This document shows positions 7,746 to 17,197 of a DNA stretch of 46,273 nt, in pieces. How positions within the stretch are numbered: the first letter of the stretch is position 1; the number at the start of each line of letters is the position of its first letter. The translations under genes were made by a program, and so were the position numbers. The stretch is taken from the NCBI GenBank assembly GCA_045636145.1, contig JAZTWV010000021.1, forward strand, positions 1-46,273. The letters run 5' to 3'. The notes beneath the pieces were generated by a model. The model was given only the letters and a program-made list of their open reading frames with translations, did not search any database and was not told where the DNA came from. The stretch is from Flemingiibacterium sp045636145 (GTDB taxonomy: Bacteria; Bacillota; Clostridia; Oscillospirales; CAG-272).

Positions 7746-8597
7746 ATGACTACCGTATATATGCTTACATCCCAATCACGAAGCCAGATGATGTCATTTA
7801 TACTAAAAAGCGATGAGCATCTGCTTGTAATTGACGGCGGAAACACCTGCGACGCTGACTATCTCTGCGCATATGTAAAAAAGCTTGGCGGAGTTATTGA
7901 CGGCTGGTTTTTTACTCATCCTCACTCAGACCACTGCGATGCGTTCAGCTCTATGATGGAGCGCCGCGCGGCAGAGGTGAAGATTAAGGGTATCTATTAT
8001 AATTTCCCGTCAAAAGAATACCTTGAATCGTCGGACGACTCAAAGAAAGAAAAAGAGCGCGATTCTGCCAACCGTATGCTAAGAGAAATAAGTAATAAAA
8101 ACATCCCTTTCACAATTGTTCGCCGCGGAGATGAATTTGTGTTCGGCGAGATCAGGATAACGGTGCTTCGCGAGCCTGATGAGAGTATACGGGTGAATAT
8201 GGTGAACAATTCTTCCGTGGTATACCGCGCGGATGCTAACGGAGTTTCCATGATATTCCTCGGAGACCTTGGAAAAGAGGGCGGAGATGAGCTTCTTGCA
8301 AATACGCCGTCTGAGCTTCTCTCGGCGGATATGGTACAGCTTGCCCATCACGGTCAGAACGGCGTTGGACGGGAAGTGTATGATGCAATCGGCGCGAGGT
8401 TCTGCTTCTGGTGCACTCCCGATTGGCTGTGGGACAACGATAACGGACTTGGATATGACACACACCACTGGAAAACAGTTGTCACACGCGGTTGGATGAG
8501 CGATATCGGTGTAAAGTGGCATTATATATCAAAGGACGGCACTCAGGAAGTACCCTTTGACGATCTTGATCCCACGGTACACATGAGAAAAAATTAA
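7746..8597 (+). CDS. Metallo-beta-lactamase-fold hydrolase (ComEC/Rec2 C-terminal-like)
   Basis: 283 residues. The zinc motif HPHSDH (His58, His60, Asp62, His63) is preceded by LLVIDGG and followed by IFLGDLG and VQLAHHGQNG, the pattern of the soluble MBL hydrolases related to the ComEC extracellular domain. There is no signal peptide, so it is probably cytosolic. The start ATG 7746 is chosen because AGAGGT at 7733-7738 lies seven bases upstream; a GTG at 7710 in frame lacks such a site. The DUF1385 gene follows after 19 bases under the same promoter. The substrate is unknown. Confidence 0.88.
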   Translation: MTTVYMLTSQSRSQMMSFILKSDEHLLVIDGGNTCDADYLCAYVKKLGGVIDGWFFTHPHSDHCDAFSSMMERRAAEVKIKGIYYNFPSKEYLESSDDSKKEKERDSANRMLREISNKNIPFTIVRRGDEFVFGEIRITVLREPDESIRVNMVNNSSVVYRADANGVSMIFLGDLGKEGGDELLANTPSELLSADMVQLAHHGQNGVGREVYDAIGARFCFWCTPDWLWDNDNGLGYDTHHWKTVVTRGWMSDIGVKWHYISKDGTQEVPFDDLDPTVHMRKN

Positions 8598-8616
8598 AAA
8601 CGGAGAGTATATAAAA

Positions 8617-9573
8617 TTGGCTGATATACAGAAAAAAGAGGCTGTCTGCTGTAAAAAGACCTCTATTGGCGGACAGGCACTTATCGAAGGAATAATGATG
8701 CGCGGACCTGTTCGGTCTGCAATGGCGGTGAGGAATCCGGCAGGCGAGATCGTAATGGAGGAATGGGCAACCAGAGGCAAGGAGCTTCCCAAAATATTAA
8801 AGCTTCCGATCATACGCGGCGTTTTCGGATTTATTGATTCGATGACTACGGGATACCGTTGCCTTATGCGCTCGGCTGAGATAGCTATGCCGGAGGACGA
8901 CGAGGGAAAGCCGCTTACCGAGGAGGAAAAGAAGAAGGAATCAAAGCTTCTCACTATTGCCGCAGGTATTGGCGGTGTGCTTGGTGTGGTTCTGTGCGTG
9001 GTGCTGTTCTTATATTTGCCATCCCAGCTTTTCAGATGGCTTGCAGGTGCTATTCCTGCGCTTGACACGGATATTATGCGTGCTGTGTTTGAGGGTGTTA
9101 TGCGTATAGTGCTGTTTGTTGGTTATGTTGGCGCTATGTGCCTTGTAAAGGACGTGAGACGCACCTTTCAGTATCACGGAGCTGAACATAAGACCATTTT
9201 CTGCTATGAGGCAGGACTGCCGCTCACAGTTGAGAACGTACGCACACAGCGACGTTTCCATCCCAGATGCGGAACATCTTTCCTCATACTTATGCTTATC
9301 GTGGGTATAATAATATCCATGTTTATCCACGTTGACAACCCGTTCCTCAGAACAGGAATCAAGCTTCTTCTGCTTCCTCTTACAATGGGCGTCGGGTACG
9401 AGCTTATCAAGTTCTGCGGACGGCACGACAACGTTTTAACACGAATTATTGCCGCGCCCGGAATGTGGCTCCAGAGAGTTACAGTACATGAGCCGGATGA
9501 CAGTATGATCGAGTGCGCAATTGCCGCAATGACCGCTGTTATACCGGAGGACGGAAGCTCGGATAACTTCTAA
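8617..9573 (+). CDS. yqhQ: DUF1385 membrane protein (YqhQ family)
   Basis: 318 residues. Family markers are GGQALIEGIMMRGP near the N-terminus and KDVRRTFQYHGAEHKTIFCYE in the second half, where clustered His and Glu suggest a metal site. Four or so hydrophobic segments (near residues 110-135, 150-175, 225-245 and 252-270) make it an integral membrane protein. The start is a TTG with GGAG about ten bases upstream; the first ATG codons lie inside the conserved MMRGP motif and are too late. It is co-transcribed with the MBL gene and followed by a terminator. The biochemical function of YqhQ is not established. Confidence 0.88.
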   Translation: MADIQKKEAVCCKKTSIGGQALIEGIMMRGPVRSAMAVRNPAGEIVMEEWATRGKELPKILKLPIIRGVFGFIDSMTTGYRCLMRSAEIAMPEDDEGKPLTEEEKKKESKLLTIAAGIGGVLGVVLCVVLFLYLPSQLFRWLAGAIPALDTDIMRAVFEGVMRIVLFVGYVGAMCLVKDVRRTFQYHGAEHKTIFCYEAGLPLTVENVRTQRRFHPRCGTSFLILMLIVGIIISMFIHVDNPFLRTGIKLLLLPLTMGVGYELIKFCGRHDNVLTRIIAAPGMWLQRVTVHEPDDSMIECAIAAMTAVIPEDGSSDNF

Positions 9574-9588
9574 GCTAAATTATACTAT

Positions 9589-9614
9589 GGGACTGTGAAA
9601 ACAGTCCCGTTTTT
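9589..9614 (+). terminator. Terminator after yqhQ
   Basis: GGGACTGT (9589-9596), GAAA tetraloop, ACAGTCCC (9601-9608), then GTTTTT. Confidence 0.9.
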
Positions 9615-9661
9615 GCTTTAACTGATTTTTGCGGCTTAATATATTGTGACACCGTTTTCGG

Positions 9662-9690
9662 TTGACATTCCTCTGTTTTAGAGGTATAAT
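9662..9690 (+). promoter_or_regulatory. Sigma-A promoter of the GH2 gene
   Basis: TTGACA (9662-9667), a 17-base spacer, TATAAT (9685-9690), then AAAAGGAG at 9711-9718 and ATG at 9726. The spacer contains the short inverted repeat CCTCTgttttAGAGG, a possible operator. Confidence 0.9.
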
Positions 9691-9725
9691 AATACATATA
9701 CCGTCCCCAAAAAAGGAGTTTTAGC

Positions 9726-11435
9726 ATGAAACGTAAATTTGTGAGTCTTGCAACACCTTTTGAAGAATCAGAAAAGCGGAATTTCAGCGAATATCCCAGA
9801 AAACAGCTTGAGAGGGATTCATATTTTCCCCTTGACGGTCTTTGGGAGCTTTCCGTAGTGCGCCGCGAGAGGCTTCGGTATGTTGGCAAAATAAAAATGC
9901 CATTTGTTCCCGAATCACGGCTGTCAGGCATATGCCGCACGCTGAAAAAGGGCGAAAAATGGGTGTATACACGGCGTTTTGAGCTTCCTGCGGGATTCAA
10001 TGTGGGACGGGTGCTTCTCCATTTCGGCGCGGTTGATCAAATAGCACGGGTTTATGTTAATTCTCATGCTTTTTCGGAGCATATCGGTGGGTATCTGCCT
10101 TTTACTTTCGATATAACCGACTTTCTGCGAGAGGGAATCAACATTTTGTATGTGGAGGCAGAGGACAGACTTAATCCCGATATCCCCTACGGAAAGCAAC
10201 GCAAAAAGCGTGGCGGAATGTGGTACACACCAATAAGCGGAATATGGCAGACGGTGTGGCTTGAAAGTGTTCCGCGGCAGTATGTGTCAAAAATAAAGGT
10301 TACGCCGTCGCTCACGGGCGTTTCCATTGATGTTGTCGGCGGCGATGCCCACAAGCGTGTGGATATTGATACGCCAAATGGCGTTCTCAGCTTTGAGTTT
10401 ATGGGATCACATTTTGAATGTGAAATACCTTCCCCGAGGCTGTGGTCGCCGGAAAATCCGTATCTGTACTATTTTACGCTGTACTGCAAAGAGGATAAGG
10501 TGCGCTCGTATTTTGCTCTTAGAACTGTTGAAATCGGAACATTTAAGGGCAAAGAGCAATTATTATTTAACGGAAAACCCTATTTCTTCCACGGGCTTCT
10601 GGATCAAGGATATTTCTCTGACGGAATATATCTTCCTGCATCTCCGGCGGGGTATGAGTGGGACATTAAAACCGCAAAATCCCTTGGATTTAATATGCTT
10701 CGAAAGCATATCAAGATAGAGCCGGATTTGTTCTACTATTACTGTGACAAATACGGAATGATAGTTTTTCAGGATATGGTCAACAGCGGAAAATACAGCT
10801 TTCTCATTGACACCGCGCTTCCAACAGCAGGACCGCGCCGAGGTATAACACACCGTGCCACAAAACGGCGGCGCGAGATATTTGAGCGGCACTGTACGGA
10901 AACGCTGGAGCATTTGTACAACCATCCCTCGGTATGCTATTATACGCTGTTTAACGAGGGATGGGGACAGTATGATGCAGACAGACTGTACGGCAAATTT
11001 AAAAAGCTCGATCCTACACGCATCCTCGACAGCACATCGGGGTGGTTTAATGAAACCGTGAGTGATGTTCAAAGTGAGCATATCTACTTTAAGAAAGCGG
11101 ATTTCGAAATAGGCACTCGTCCGGCGGTGCTGTCTGAGTTTGGCGGTTATTCCTGTAGGATAGCCGGACATATTTTTAACCTGCATAAGGCATACGGCTA
11201 CAAGACAATGAGCAGTAGGGATGCGTTGTCGCAGTCTCTTGAATCTTTGTATACAAATGAAGTTATACCGCTGATACACCGCGGATTGTGCGGTGCTGTT
11301 CTCACACAGCTAAGCGATGTGGAGGACGAAATAAACGGACTTGTAACCTACGACCGCTGTGTGATTAAGCCGCGCCGTGATACTATGCTTCGCATCCGCG
11401 ATAAGATAGACAGGGCAGTATTTGACAGAAAATAA
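9726..11435 (+). CDS. Glycoside hydrolase family 2 protein
   Basis: 569 residues with the three-part GH2 core. A jelly-roll sugar-binding domain covers about residues 30-175 (GLWELSV, YTRRFELP, and the GGMWYTPISGIWQTVWLE end motif). A short immunoglobulin-like domain follows to about 270, then a TIM barrel. Expected catalytic residues are visible: acid/base Glu411 in LFNEGWGQYD and nucleophile Glu471 in LSEFGGYS. There is no signal peptide, so it would act in the cytosol on imported glycosides. It lacks the extra C-terminal domains of LacZ-size enzymes, and the sugar specificity (galactoside, glucuronide, mannoside) cannot be decided. It is monocistronic, between its own promoter and terminator. 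Confidence 0.92.
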   Translation: MKRKFVSLATPFEESEKRNFSEYPRKQLERDSYFPLDGLWELSVVRRERLRYVGKIKMPFVPESRLSGICRTLKKGEKWVYTRRFELPAGFNVGRVLLHFGAVDQIARVYVNSHAFSEHIGGYLPFTFDITDFLREGINILYVEAEDRLNPDIPYGKQRKKRGGMWYTPISGIWQTVWLESVPRQYVSKIKVTPSLTGVSIDVVGGDAHKRVDIDTPNGVLSFEFMGSHFECEIPSPRLWSPENPYLYYFTLYCKEDKVRSYFALRTVEIGTFKGKEQLLFNGKPYFFHGLLDQGYFSDGIYLPASPAGYEWDIKTAKSLGFNMLRKHIKIEPDLFYYYCDKYGMIVFQDMVNSGKYSFLIDTALPTAGPRRGITHRATKRRREIFERHCTETLEHLYNHPSVCYYTLFNEGWGQYDADRLYGKFKKLDPTRILDSTSGWFNETVSDVQSEHIYFKKADFEIGTRPAVLSEFGGYSCRIAGHIFNLHKAYGYKTMSSRDALSQSLESLYTNEVIPLIHRGLCGAVLTQLSDVEDEINGLVTYDRCVIKPRRDTMLRIRDKIDRAVFDRK

Positions 11436-11439
11436 AGAA

Positions 11440-11470
11440 CAGGCTGAAGCAATTGCTTCAGCCTGCTTTT
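11440..11470. terminator. Bidirectional terminator between GH2 and ABC genes
   Basis: CAGGCTGAAGC (11440-11450) and GCTTCAGCCTG (11455-11465) form an 11-bp stem with an AATT loop. CTTTTC follows on the plus strand; the minus side reads into TTCTTTATTTT. It serves the convergent genes on both sides. Confidence 0.85.
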
Positions 11471-11480
11471 CGCTTGACTA

Positions 11481-13226
11481 CTATTTTGCCGCAAATTGGC
11501 TGTTATAAAGCTCAAAGTAAGCACCCTCGCGTGAAAGAAGCTCCTCGTGAGTTCCTTGTTCAATAACATTTCCGTCACGCATGACAAGAATAATGTCCGA
11601 CTCGCGGATGGTGGAAAGCCTGTGTGCAACAATAAAGGATGTGCGTCCACTCATCATCTCGGCAAAGGCTTTCTGTATGCGTATCTCGGTCATGGTGTCA
11701 ATAGAGCTTGTAGCTTCGTCAAGTATCAGCATGGGCGGCATTGAGAGCATCACTCGCGCGATACACAAAAGCTGTTTTTGTCCCTCGGATATATTTCCTC
11801 CGCCCTCGGTGATAACGGTGTCGTAGCCTTTCGGCAGACGGCGAATAAAGCTGTGGATGTGAGCACGCTTGGCGGCGGCTGTTATCTCCTCAATAGTAGC
11901 TCCGGGCTTTGCATAGGCGATATTGTCCCGTATTGTGCCGCAGAACAGCCAGGTTTCCTGAAGCACCATTCCGTAGAGGGAGCGAAGACTTGAACGCTTC
12001 ATTGATCTTATATCATGCCCCTCAACGCTGATCGTACCGTCCGTTACATCGTAGAAGCGCATGAGGAGATTTATAAGCGTAGTTTTGCCGCATCCGGTAG
12101 GACCGACAATGGCAACCCGTTTTCCGGGGGCAACGTCAAGGTTGAAATCCTGTATCAGCGGACGCTCGGGAACATAGGAAAAGTTCACATTTTCAAGTGT
12201 TACGCTCCCTTTGCATTCATCCTGTGGGATTTCGTATTCCCCATCTGGTGTTTCATCCTCCTCGTCGATTACGGCGAACACACGCGCCGCAGAGGCAAGT
12301 GCGCTCTGGAGCTGGGTTATTACACCGGTTATCTCGTTAAAGGGCTTGGTGTACTGCGTGGCGTATGTGAGAAAGCTTGATATCGCGCCGACGGATATTG
12401 TGCCTGCGGTGATGGATACAAAGCATCCCATAACTGCGGCGATGGCATATACCATGGCGTTTACAAATCTTGTTGAGGGATTTGTGAGGGAGGAGAACCA
12501 CTGAGCGCGCACGCCTGCTTTTCTGAGTCTTGAATTTATCTCGCCGTAATGTGCCGAGGCACGTTCCTCATATGCAAAGGCAGTGACAATATTTCCGTTT
12601 CCTATAAGCTCCTCGGCGTAGCCTGAAAGCTCGCCCTGTATGTGGCTTTGCTCGGTGAATGCGGAGTGGGTGAATTTTGCAATGAACCATGCCACAAAAA
12701 GTGACATAGGTGTGAGCACCACAACCACTATTGCAACTGTTACGTTGATTGAAAACATGAATGCAATCGTTCCGAGAATCGTAAGCACGCCTACCAAAAA
12801 CTGCGCAAGTCCTTGCAGTAGTCCGTCTGATACGGAGTCTATGTCGTTTACGACACGGGAAATAAGGTCGCCGTGGGAGTTTGTATCAATATAGCGCAGT
12901 GGGATTCTGTGGAGCTTGTCAAATACCTCGGCGCGAAGGTCTCTTACAACCTTATAGCTTATTATGCTTGTGCAAATATTCATAAGCCACTGCGATGCCG
13001 CAGATACAAGCACAGAGGCTGTTAAAACTGCAAGAATAGTATAAAGAGCAGGGAAATCAACGTTGTTTCTGCCTGCAAGCTTGTCGATGGCATTTCCCGT
13101 GAGGATAGGCGCTAAAAGTGTGAGTGCAACGCTGACAATCGCTGTAAGAAGTGCCACTATAACAAGACCAAGATGTGGCTTTACATAGGAAAAGAGGCGG
13201 CGGAGAGTGCTTTTATTTTTCATCAT
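11481..13226 (-). CDS. ABC exporter subunit with catalytic-site NBD (heterodimer partner B)
   Basis: 581 residues, a half-transporter: six membrane helices (about residues 20-310) then a nucleotide-binding domain. The NBD has Walker A GPTGCGKTT, Walker B LILDEATSSID with the catalytic Glu, and the switch His in VAHRLST. Its signature is ISEGQ instead of LSGGQ. The neighbour has the opposite set of changes, so together they form an asymmetric heterodimeric exporter of the BmrCD/TM287-288 type. The start is the ATG pair at 13226/13223, overlapping the partner's stop and preceded by GAGGAGGAG; a longer frame starting at 13256 would run 30 bases into the partner gene. The substrate (drug, lipid or peptide) is unknown. 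Confidence 0.93.
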   Translation of the reverse strand: MMKNKSTLRRLFSYVKPHLGLVIVALLTAIVSVALTLLAPILTGNAIDKLAGRNNVDFPALYTILAVLTASVLVSAASQWLMNICTSIISYKVVRDLRAEVFDKLHRIPLRYIDTNSHGDLISRVVNDIDSVSDGLLQGLAQFLVGVLTILGTIAFMFSINVTVAIVVVVLTPMSLFVAWFIAKFTHSAFTEQSHIQGELSGYAEELIGNGNIVTAFAYEERASAHYGEINSRLRKAGVRAQWFSSLTNPSTRFVNAMVYAIAAVMGCFVSITAGTISVGAISSFLTYATQYTKPFNEITGVITQLQSALASAARVFAVIDEEDETPDGEYEIPQDECKGSVTLENVNFSYVPERPLIQDFNLDVAPGKRVAIVGPTGCGKTTLINLLMRFYDVTDGTISVEGHDIRSMKRSSLRSLYGMVLQETWLFCGTIRDNIAYAKPGATIEEITAAAKRAHIHSFIRRLPKGYDTVITEGGGNISEGQKQLLCIARVMLSMPPMLILDEATSSIDTMTEIRIQKAFAEMMSGRTSFIVAHRLSTIRESDIILVMRDGNVIEQGTHEELLSREGAYFELYNSQFAAK

Positions 13227-14956
13227 ATCTCCTCCTCTCTGAGCTGTGAACGGCATATTTCAAGATATACGTCACAGTCCTGCTTCAGCGTGTCATGTGT
13301 GCCGATGCCAACGAGCTTTCCGTCGTCGATTACAATGATCTTATCGGCGTGACGGATTGATGTAACACGCTGGGAGACGATAAGCTGTGTCATAGCGGTT
13401 TCCTGTGAGAGCTTAGCAAGTGCCGCACGGAGCTTTGCTTCCGTGGCAAAGTCCAAAGCCGAGGCACTGTCGTCAAGTATCAGTAGTTCCGGCTTTGAAG
13501 CAAGCGCACGCGCAATGGTAAGCCGCTGTTTCTGACCGCCTGAGAGATTTTTCGCTCCTTGGGTCACATTAGAATAAAGTCCGTCCGGCTTCGCTCTTAC
13601 AAACTCTGCCGCCTGAGAGGTCTCGCAGGCATGCCAAAGCTCGTCGTCTGTGGCATCCGGCGCACCGAAACGAAGATTGTCCGCTATAGTGCCGCCGATT
13701 AGCATGGCTTTTTGCGGAACAAGACCGATGCGGTCACGAAGCTCTCTTTGCGGTATTGTACGAATGTCCGCACCGTCAAAGTATACAGTTCCGCCGCTCA
13801 CATCAAAGAAGCGCGGAATAAGGCTGACTATAGTTGATTTGCCGGATCCAGTGGCACCGATAATGCCCACAGTTTCTCCCTCATTTATTTCAAAGGAGAT
13901 ATCCTCAAGTACATTTTCCTCGGAATCGGGATAATGGAAGGATACACCCTCGAATTTCAGCTTGGTTTTGGACGGAAGCTTGGGATATGCCGCACAAACG
14001 GCATCCTCGATTCCGGACTCGCAGTCCAGCACCTCATTTATGCGCACTGCGGAAGCGGCGGCTTTAGTGAAGATAACAAAGAGATTTGCCACTACAATGA
14101 GTGCCTGAAGCGTCTGATTCATGTAGTTCACAAGGGCGATAACGTCACCCTGCGTAAGTGAGCCGCTGTTCACTGGATTTCCCGAAAGAAGAATAATAGC
14201 GGCAATAGCGAGGTTGACTATAACGAGAGTGAGAGGATTTAAAAGTGCCGACAGTCGGGACACTCTTATGGAAGATGCTGTGTGATCATCAATTGCGTCA
14301 TGGAAACGCTCACGCTCGCGGTCGTTTCCGGAAAATGCGCGTATTACGCGTGCGCCCGATAGATTTTCACGGGTAATAAGCGCGATTCGGTCAAGCTTTT
14401 TTTGAATACTTTTGAAATGCGGCACGGATTTTGACATAATAAGAAAGATAACAAGGAAGATGAGAACCGTTGCCGCGAGGAAAATAATGGATATGTACAA
14501 ATTTATGCTCATAGCCATTATAACTGCGCCTATAGCAAGGAAAGGTGCGCGGATAACAAGGCGTATAAGCATTGCCACCGCGGTCTGGAGCTGATTTATG
14601 TCGCTTGTGATTCGTGTTATCAGCGACGGCGTTCCGATTTCGTCCCGTTTGTCGTGAGAGAGGTAAGCTATCTTTTTAAATACATCGTCACGCATAAGCG
14701 TACCCACACCCTGGGAAGCGATAGCCGCAGAACGCTGACATACAAGGGTGGAGCAGAGTCCCACGATGCCCAGCAGCACAAGTATTCCGCCCATCCTTAA
14801 AACATAGGCGGTATCTTTTGTGCCGATGCCAACGTCAATCATATTTTTGATAACAAGCGGTACTATAAGCTCAAAAATAGCCTCAATGAGCTTGAAAATA
14901 GGGCCGATTATTACGTAAAATCGGAATTTTTTAAGATACCGTGCGAGTTTAAGCAA
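13223..14956 (-). CDS. ABC exporter subunit with degenerate NBD (heterodimer partner A)
   Basis: 577 residues, N-terminal six-helix domain then NBD. Walker A is GATGSGKST and the signature is canonical LSGGQ, but the catalytic Glu after Walker B is Asp (LILDDSASALD) and the switch His is Gln (VSQRVTS). The domain should therefore bind ATP but hydrolyse it poorly. Paired with the next gene, its LSGGQ completes the one competent ATP site while its own Walker site faces the degenerate ISEGQ. The genes overlap by four bases, supporting equal synthesis. The upstream Cof-type phosphatase ends two bases before this start, so all belong to one transcript. Confidence 0.93.
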   Translation of the reverse strand: MLKLARYLKKFRFYVIIGPIFKLIEAIFELIVPLVIKNMIDVGIGTKDTAYVLRMGGILVLLGIVGLCSTLVCQRSAAIASQGVGTLMRDDVFKKIAYLSHDKRDEIGTPSLITRITSDINQLQTAVAMLIRLVIRAPFLAIGAVIMAMSINLYISIIFLAATVLIFLVIFLIMSKSVPHFKSIQKKLDRIALITRENLSGARVIRAFSGNDRERERFHDAIDDHTASSIRVSRLSALLNPLTLVIVNLAIAAIILLSGNPVNSGSLTQGDVIALVNYMNQTLQALIVVANLFVIFTKAAASAVRINEVLDCESGIEDAVCAAYPKLPSKTKLKFEGVSFHYPDSEENVLEDISFEINEGETVGIIGATGSGKSTIVSLIPRFFDVSGGTVYFDGADIRTIPQRELRDRIGLVPQKAMLIGGTIADNLRFGAPDATDDELWHACETSQAAEFVRAKPDGLYSNVTQGAKNLSGGQKQRLTIARALASKPELLILDDSASALDFATEAKLRAALAKLSQETAMTQLIVSQRVTSIRHADKIIVIDDGKLVGIGTHDTLKQDCDVYLEICRSQLREEEI

Positions 14957-14958
14957 GA

Positions 14959-15741
14959 TTATACCTCCAAAGATTCAATGCGGTAAATAAGGTCGGCTAT
15001 AGCACCGTCATCACAGTGACAGAGATGAATTTTTGACGCTTTTTTCACTGTGTCCATTGCATTTTTGGGACAGCAGGCAACATCTGCGTTCTGAAGCATA
15101 TCGAGGTCGTTTTCGTAGTCGCCGACAGCGTATATTTTAAGATTTGCATCGGCTTTGCCGTCGCAAACAAGCTTTTGACGCAGTCGGTCAAGTGCCTGAC
15201 CCTTTGTGGCGGCTTTATCCTGAAATTCAAATATTTCGGGGCAGGCAAACATAAAGGAAAAATCCTCCTTGTAACGTTTTTCGATAACTTGACGAATATT
15301 ATTTAACGTTTCATATGAGCGGTCATCAAAGGAAACGCGTGTCCATCCTTTAAAAGAGTCCTCATCAAAGGTGTTGCCTATAGCAATTTCCTCGCCGAGA
15401 AGTGAGGCACGTATACGGTAGATATCAAAATTGTCCCTTACAAATCTTATTACGTCAGCCGCCTTTTGGTGGTCAACTTCTATCTCGGAAAAACGGGTAT
15501 CACTTGCAAAATCATAGCAAAATCCGCCGTTGCAGAGGATGGCAGGGACGTTTGTAAGCTCCCTGAACGCTTCCATACGGTCTTTCAGCGAGGAGGGAAC
15601 ACGTCCGGAAGCAACGGTGAAAAGTCCGCCGTTTTTCTTGAAATATTCCACTGCTTCTATGTTCTTTTTGTGGAAGTTATGCTCGCTGTCATAGAATGTA
15701 CCGTCAAGGTCGGTAACGATCATTATATTAGAAAATTTCAC
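14959..15741 (-). CDS. Cof-type HAD phosphatase
   Basis: 260 residues. Motif I is VTDLDGTFYDS, motif II VASGR, the conserved Lys lies in AATKGQAL, and motif IV is AVGDYENDLDML, the standard Cof/YbiV (HAD IIB) pattern with a C2 cap between motifs II and III. These enzymes dephosphorylate sugar phosphates, flavin mononucleotide or similar small molecules; the substrate is not predictable here. The start overlaps the end of rluD by four bases (ATGA) and the stop lies two bases before the ABC gene, so it sits in the middle of a tight operon. Confidence 0.9.
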   Translation of the reverse strand: MKFSNIMIVTDLDGTFYDSEHNFHKKNIEAVEYFKKNGGLFTVASGRVPSSLKDRMEAFRELTNVPAILCNGGFCYDFASDTRFSEIEVDHQKAADVIRFVRDNFDIYRIRASLLGEEIAIGNTFDEDSFKGWTRVSFDDRSYETLNNIRQVIEKRYKEDFSFMFACPEIFEFQDKAATKGQALDRLRQKLVCDGKADANLKIYAVGDYENDLDMLQNADVACCPKNAMDTVKKASKIHLCHCDDGAIADLIYRIESLEV

Positions 15742-16673
15742 ATTGAAGCCTTTCTGAGTCTTGCAAGTATTTCGTTAAAATAATCAGGCAGTTCGCAGTC
15801 AAACTCAAGATGACTGCCGCTTATGGGATGCACAAAGCCGATGTGGGATGCGGTGAGGCACTGACCCGAAAGAAGCTCACCGAGGCTGTGCTCAAATTTG
15901 GTGTTGCCGCCGCCGTAGAGTGTGTCCCCAAGCAGAGGATGACCGAGGGATTTCAAGTGCACACGTATCTGATGTGTGCGCCCTGTTTCAAGGATGCATC
16001 TGACAAATGTATAGCTATGACCCATGGCGGAGAACCGTTCAAGCACCTGAAAATGGGTGCGTGCGTTTCGTCCGTCGGCGCAGACCGCCATGCGCTTTCT
16101 GTCACGGGGATCGCGCCCGATGGGTTTATCCACCGTTCCGCTGTCCTCTTTAATGTTTCCAAGCACCACGGCGCGGTATTCACGCTCAAAGCTATGGGAT
16201 TTTATCTGCTCAGCAAGCTTTAAGTGAGATGCATCGTTTTTTGCCACGATGAGCAGTCCGGATGTGTCCTTATCTATACGGTGGACGATGCCGGGGCGTA
16301 TCACGCCGCCGATGCCCGAAAGCGAGTCGGCGCAGTGATAGAGCAGGGCATTTACAAGCGTTCCGTCGGGATTGCCGGGTGCCGGGTGCACCACCATGCC
16401 GCGCGGTTTATTTACCACCAGCAGATCGCTGTCCTCATATACTATGTCAAGTGGGATATTCTGCGGTACGGCGTCGTCTGACACCGGCTCGGGAAGCTCG
16501 GTTTCGATCTCGTCGCCAAGGCGCAGTTTATAATTTTTAGCCGGAAATTTTCCGTTGACGGTCACATTATCGTCAGCGATCAGCTTCTGTGCCGCTGACC
16601 TTGTAATGCCCTCGGACTCGCTTATATAAACGTCAAGGCGTTTTCCGACATCCGTTTCGGTTATTATGTTCAT
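15738..16673 (-). CDS. rluD: RluA-family 23S rRNA pseudouridine synthase (RluD-like)
   Basis: 311 residues: an N-terminal S4 RNA-binding domain (residues 1-65, KRLDVYISESEGITRSAAQKL) and a catalytic domain with HRIDKDTSGLLIVAKN, whose Asp is the nucleophile. The late motif TGRTHQIRVHLKSLGHPLLGD is also family-typical. The enzyme isomerises uridines in 23S rRNA; Firmicutes carry several RluA paralogues, so the exact site is inferred only from its genome position next to lspA. The start overlaps the YcxB-like gene's stop by four bases. Confidence 0.9.
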   Translation of the reverse strand: MNIITETDVGKRLDVYISESEGITRSAAQKLIADDNVTVNGKFPAKNYKLRLGDEIETELPEPVSDDAVPQNIPLDIVYEDSDLLVVNKPRGMVVHPAPGNPDGTLVNALLYHCADSLSGIGGVIRPGIVHRIDKDTSGLLIVAKNDASHLKLAEQIKSHSFEREYRAVVLGNIKEDSGTVDKPIGRDPRDRKRMAVCADGRNARTHFQVLERFSAMGHSYTFVRCILETGRTHQIRVHLKSLGHPLLGDTLYGGGNTKFEHSLGELLSGQCLTASHIGFVHPISGSHLEFDCELPDYFNEILARLRKASM

Positions 16674-17176
16674 TTTTTGATCTTTTCCTTAATGAATGCT
16701 TCAAATTCTTCGGAATTACCAATTTCAAAGCCATCTTTGGAAACCATAAGATACAGAGACTGCGGTAATATCAAAAGATGAAGATGACGTGTCTGTTTGT
16801 ATTTCTTGAACTTATCATAGCTGAATGCAGCTTCATGATCCACAGTTGGGTTATACGTTACAACCTTATCATCGTAAAATTTCAATTCAGTAGCGGTAAG
16901 CTGTTTTCCGTCGGTCAGTATTATATTTCTCTTGTACTGCTGCCTTGCACCGAGTATTGGACGAAGAAATGCCAACATCAGTAACAGTATTCCCGATAAA
17001 AGAAGTAATATAGCAGAATCGAGCTTCTTTGCAGAAAACAGCATAGAAGCTGTGAGTATCGAAAATAACGCAACGGATGTATATAGAATCATACGCAGTT
17101 TTCCAAAGGCGGCAAACTGCATTTCGCGTAAGGTTTGTTCTGTTTGAGTGGTCCTGCTTACAAATTTAGGCTCCAT
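16670..17176 (-). CDS. YcxB-like membrane protein
   Basis: 168 residues with two adjacent hydrophobic helices (about residues 25-75) and a soluble C-terminal part whose order VVTYNPTVDHEAAFSYDKF, then LHLLILPQSLYLMVSKDGF fits YcxB-like C-terminal domains (PH-like beta fold). The start ATG 17176 is chosen because AAAGGAGGT lies just five bases upstream; a longer frame from 17209 has no such site. The function is unknown. It interrupts the common lspA-rluD order seen in many Firmicutes. Confidence 0.7.
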   Translation of the reverse strand: MEPKFVSRTTQTEQTLREMQFAAFGKLRMILYTSVALFSILTASMLFSAKKLDSAILLLLSGILLLMLAFLRPILGARQQYKRNIILTDGKQLTATELKFYDDKVVTYNPTVDHEAAFSYDKFKKYKQTRHLHLLILPQSLYLMVSKDGFEIGNSEEFEAFIKEKIKK

Positions 17177-17197
17177 AATTACCTCCTTTAACAAATA

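Noticed and set aside
10563..11279. 238-residue open frame opposite the GH2 gene
   Set aside because: It is antisense to the conserved catalytic barrel, with no ribosome site or family match.
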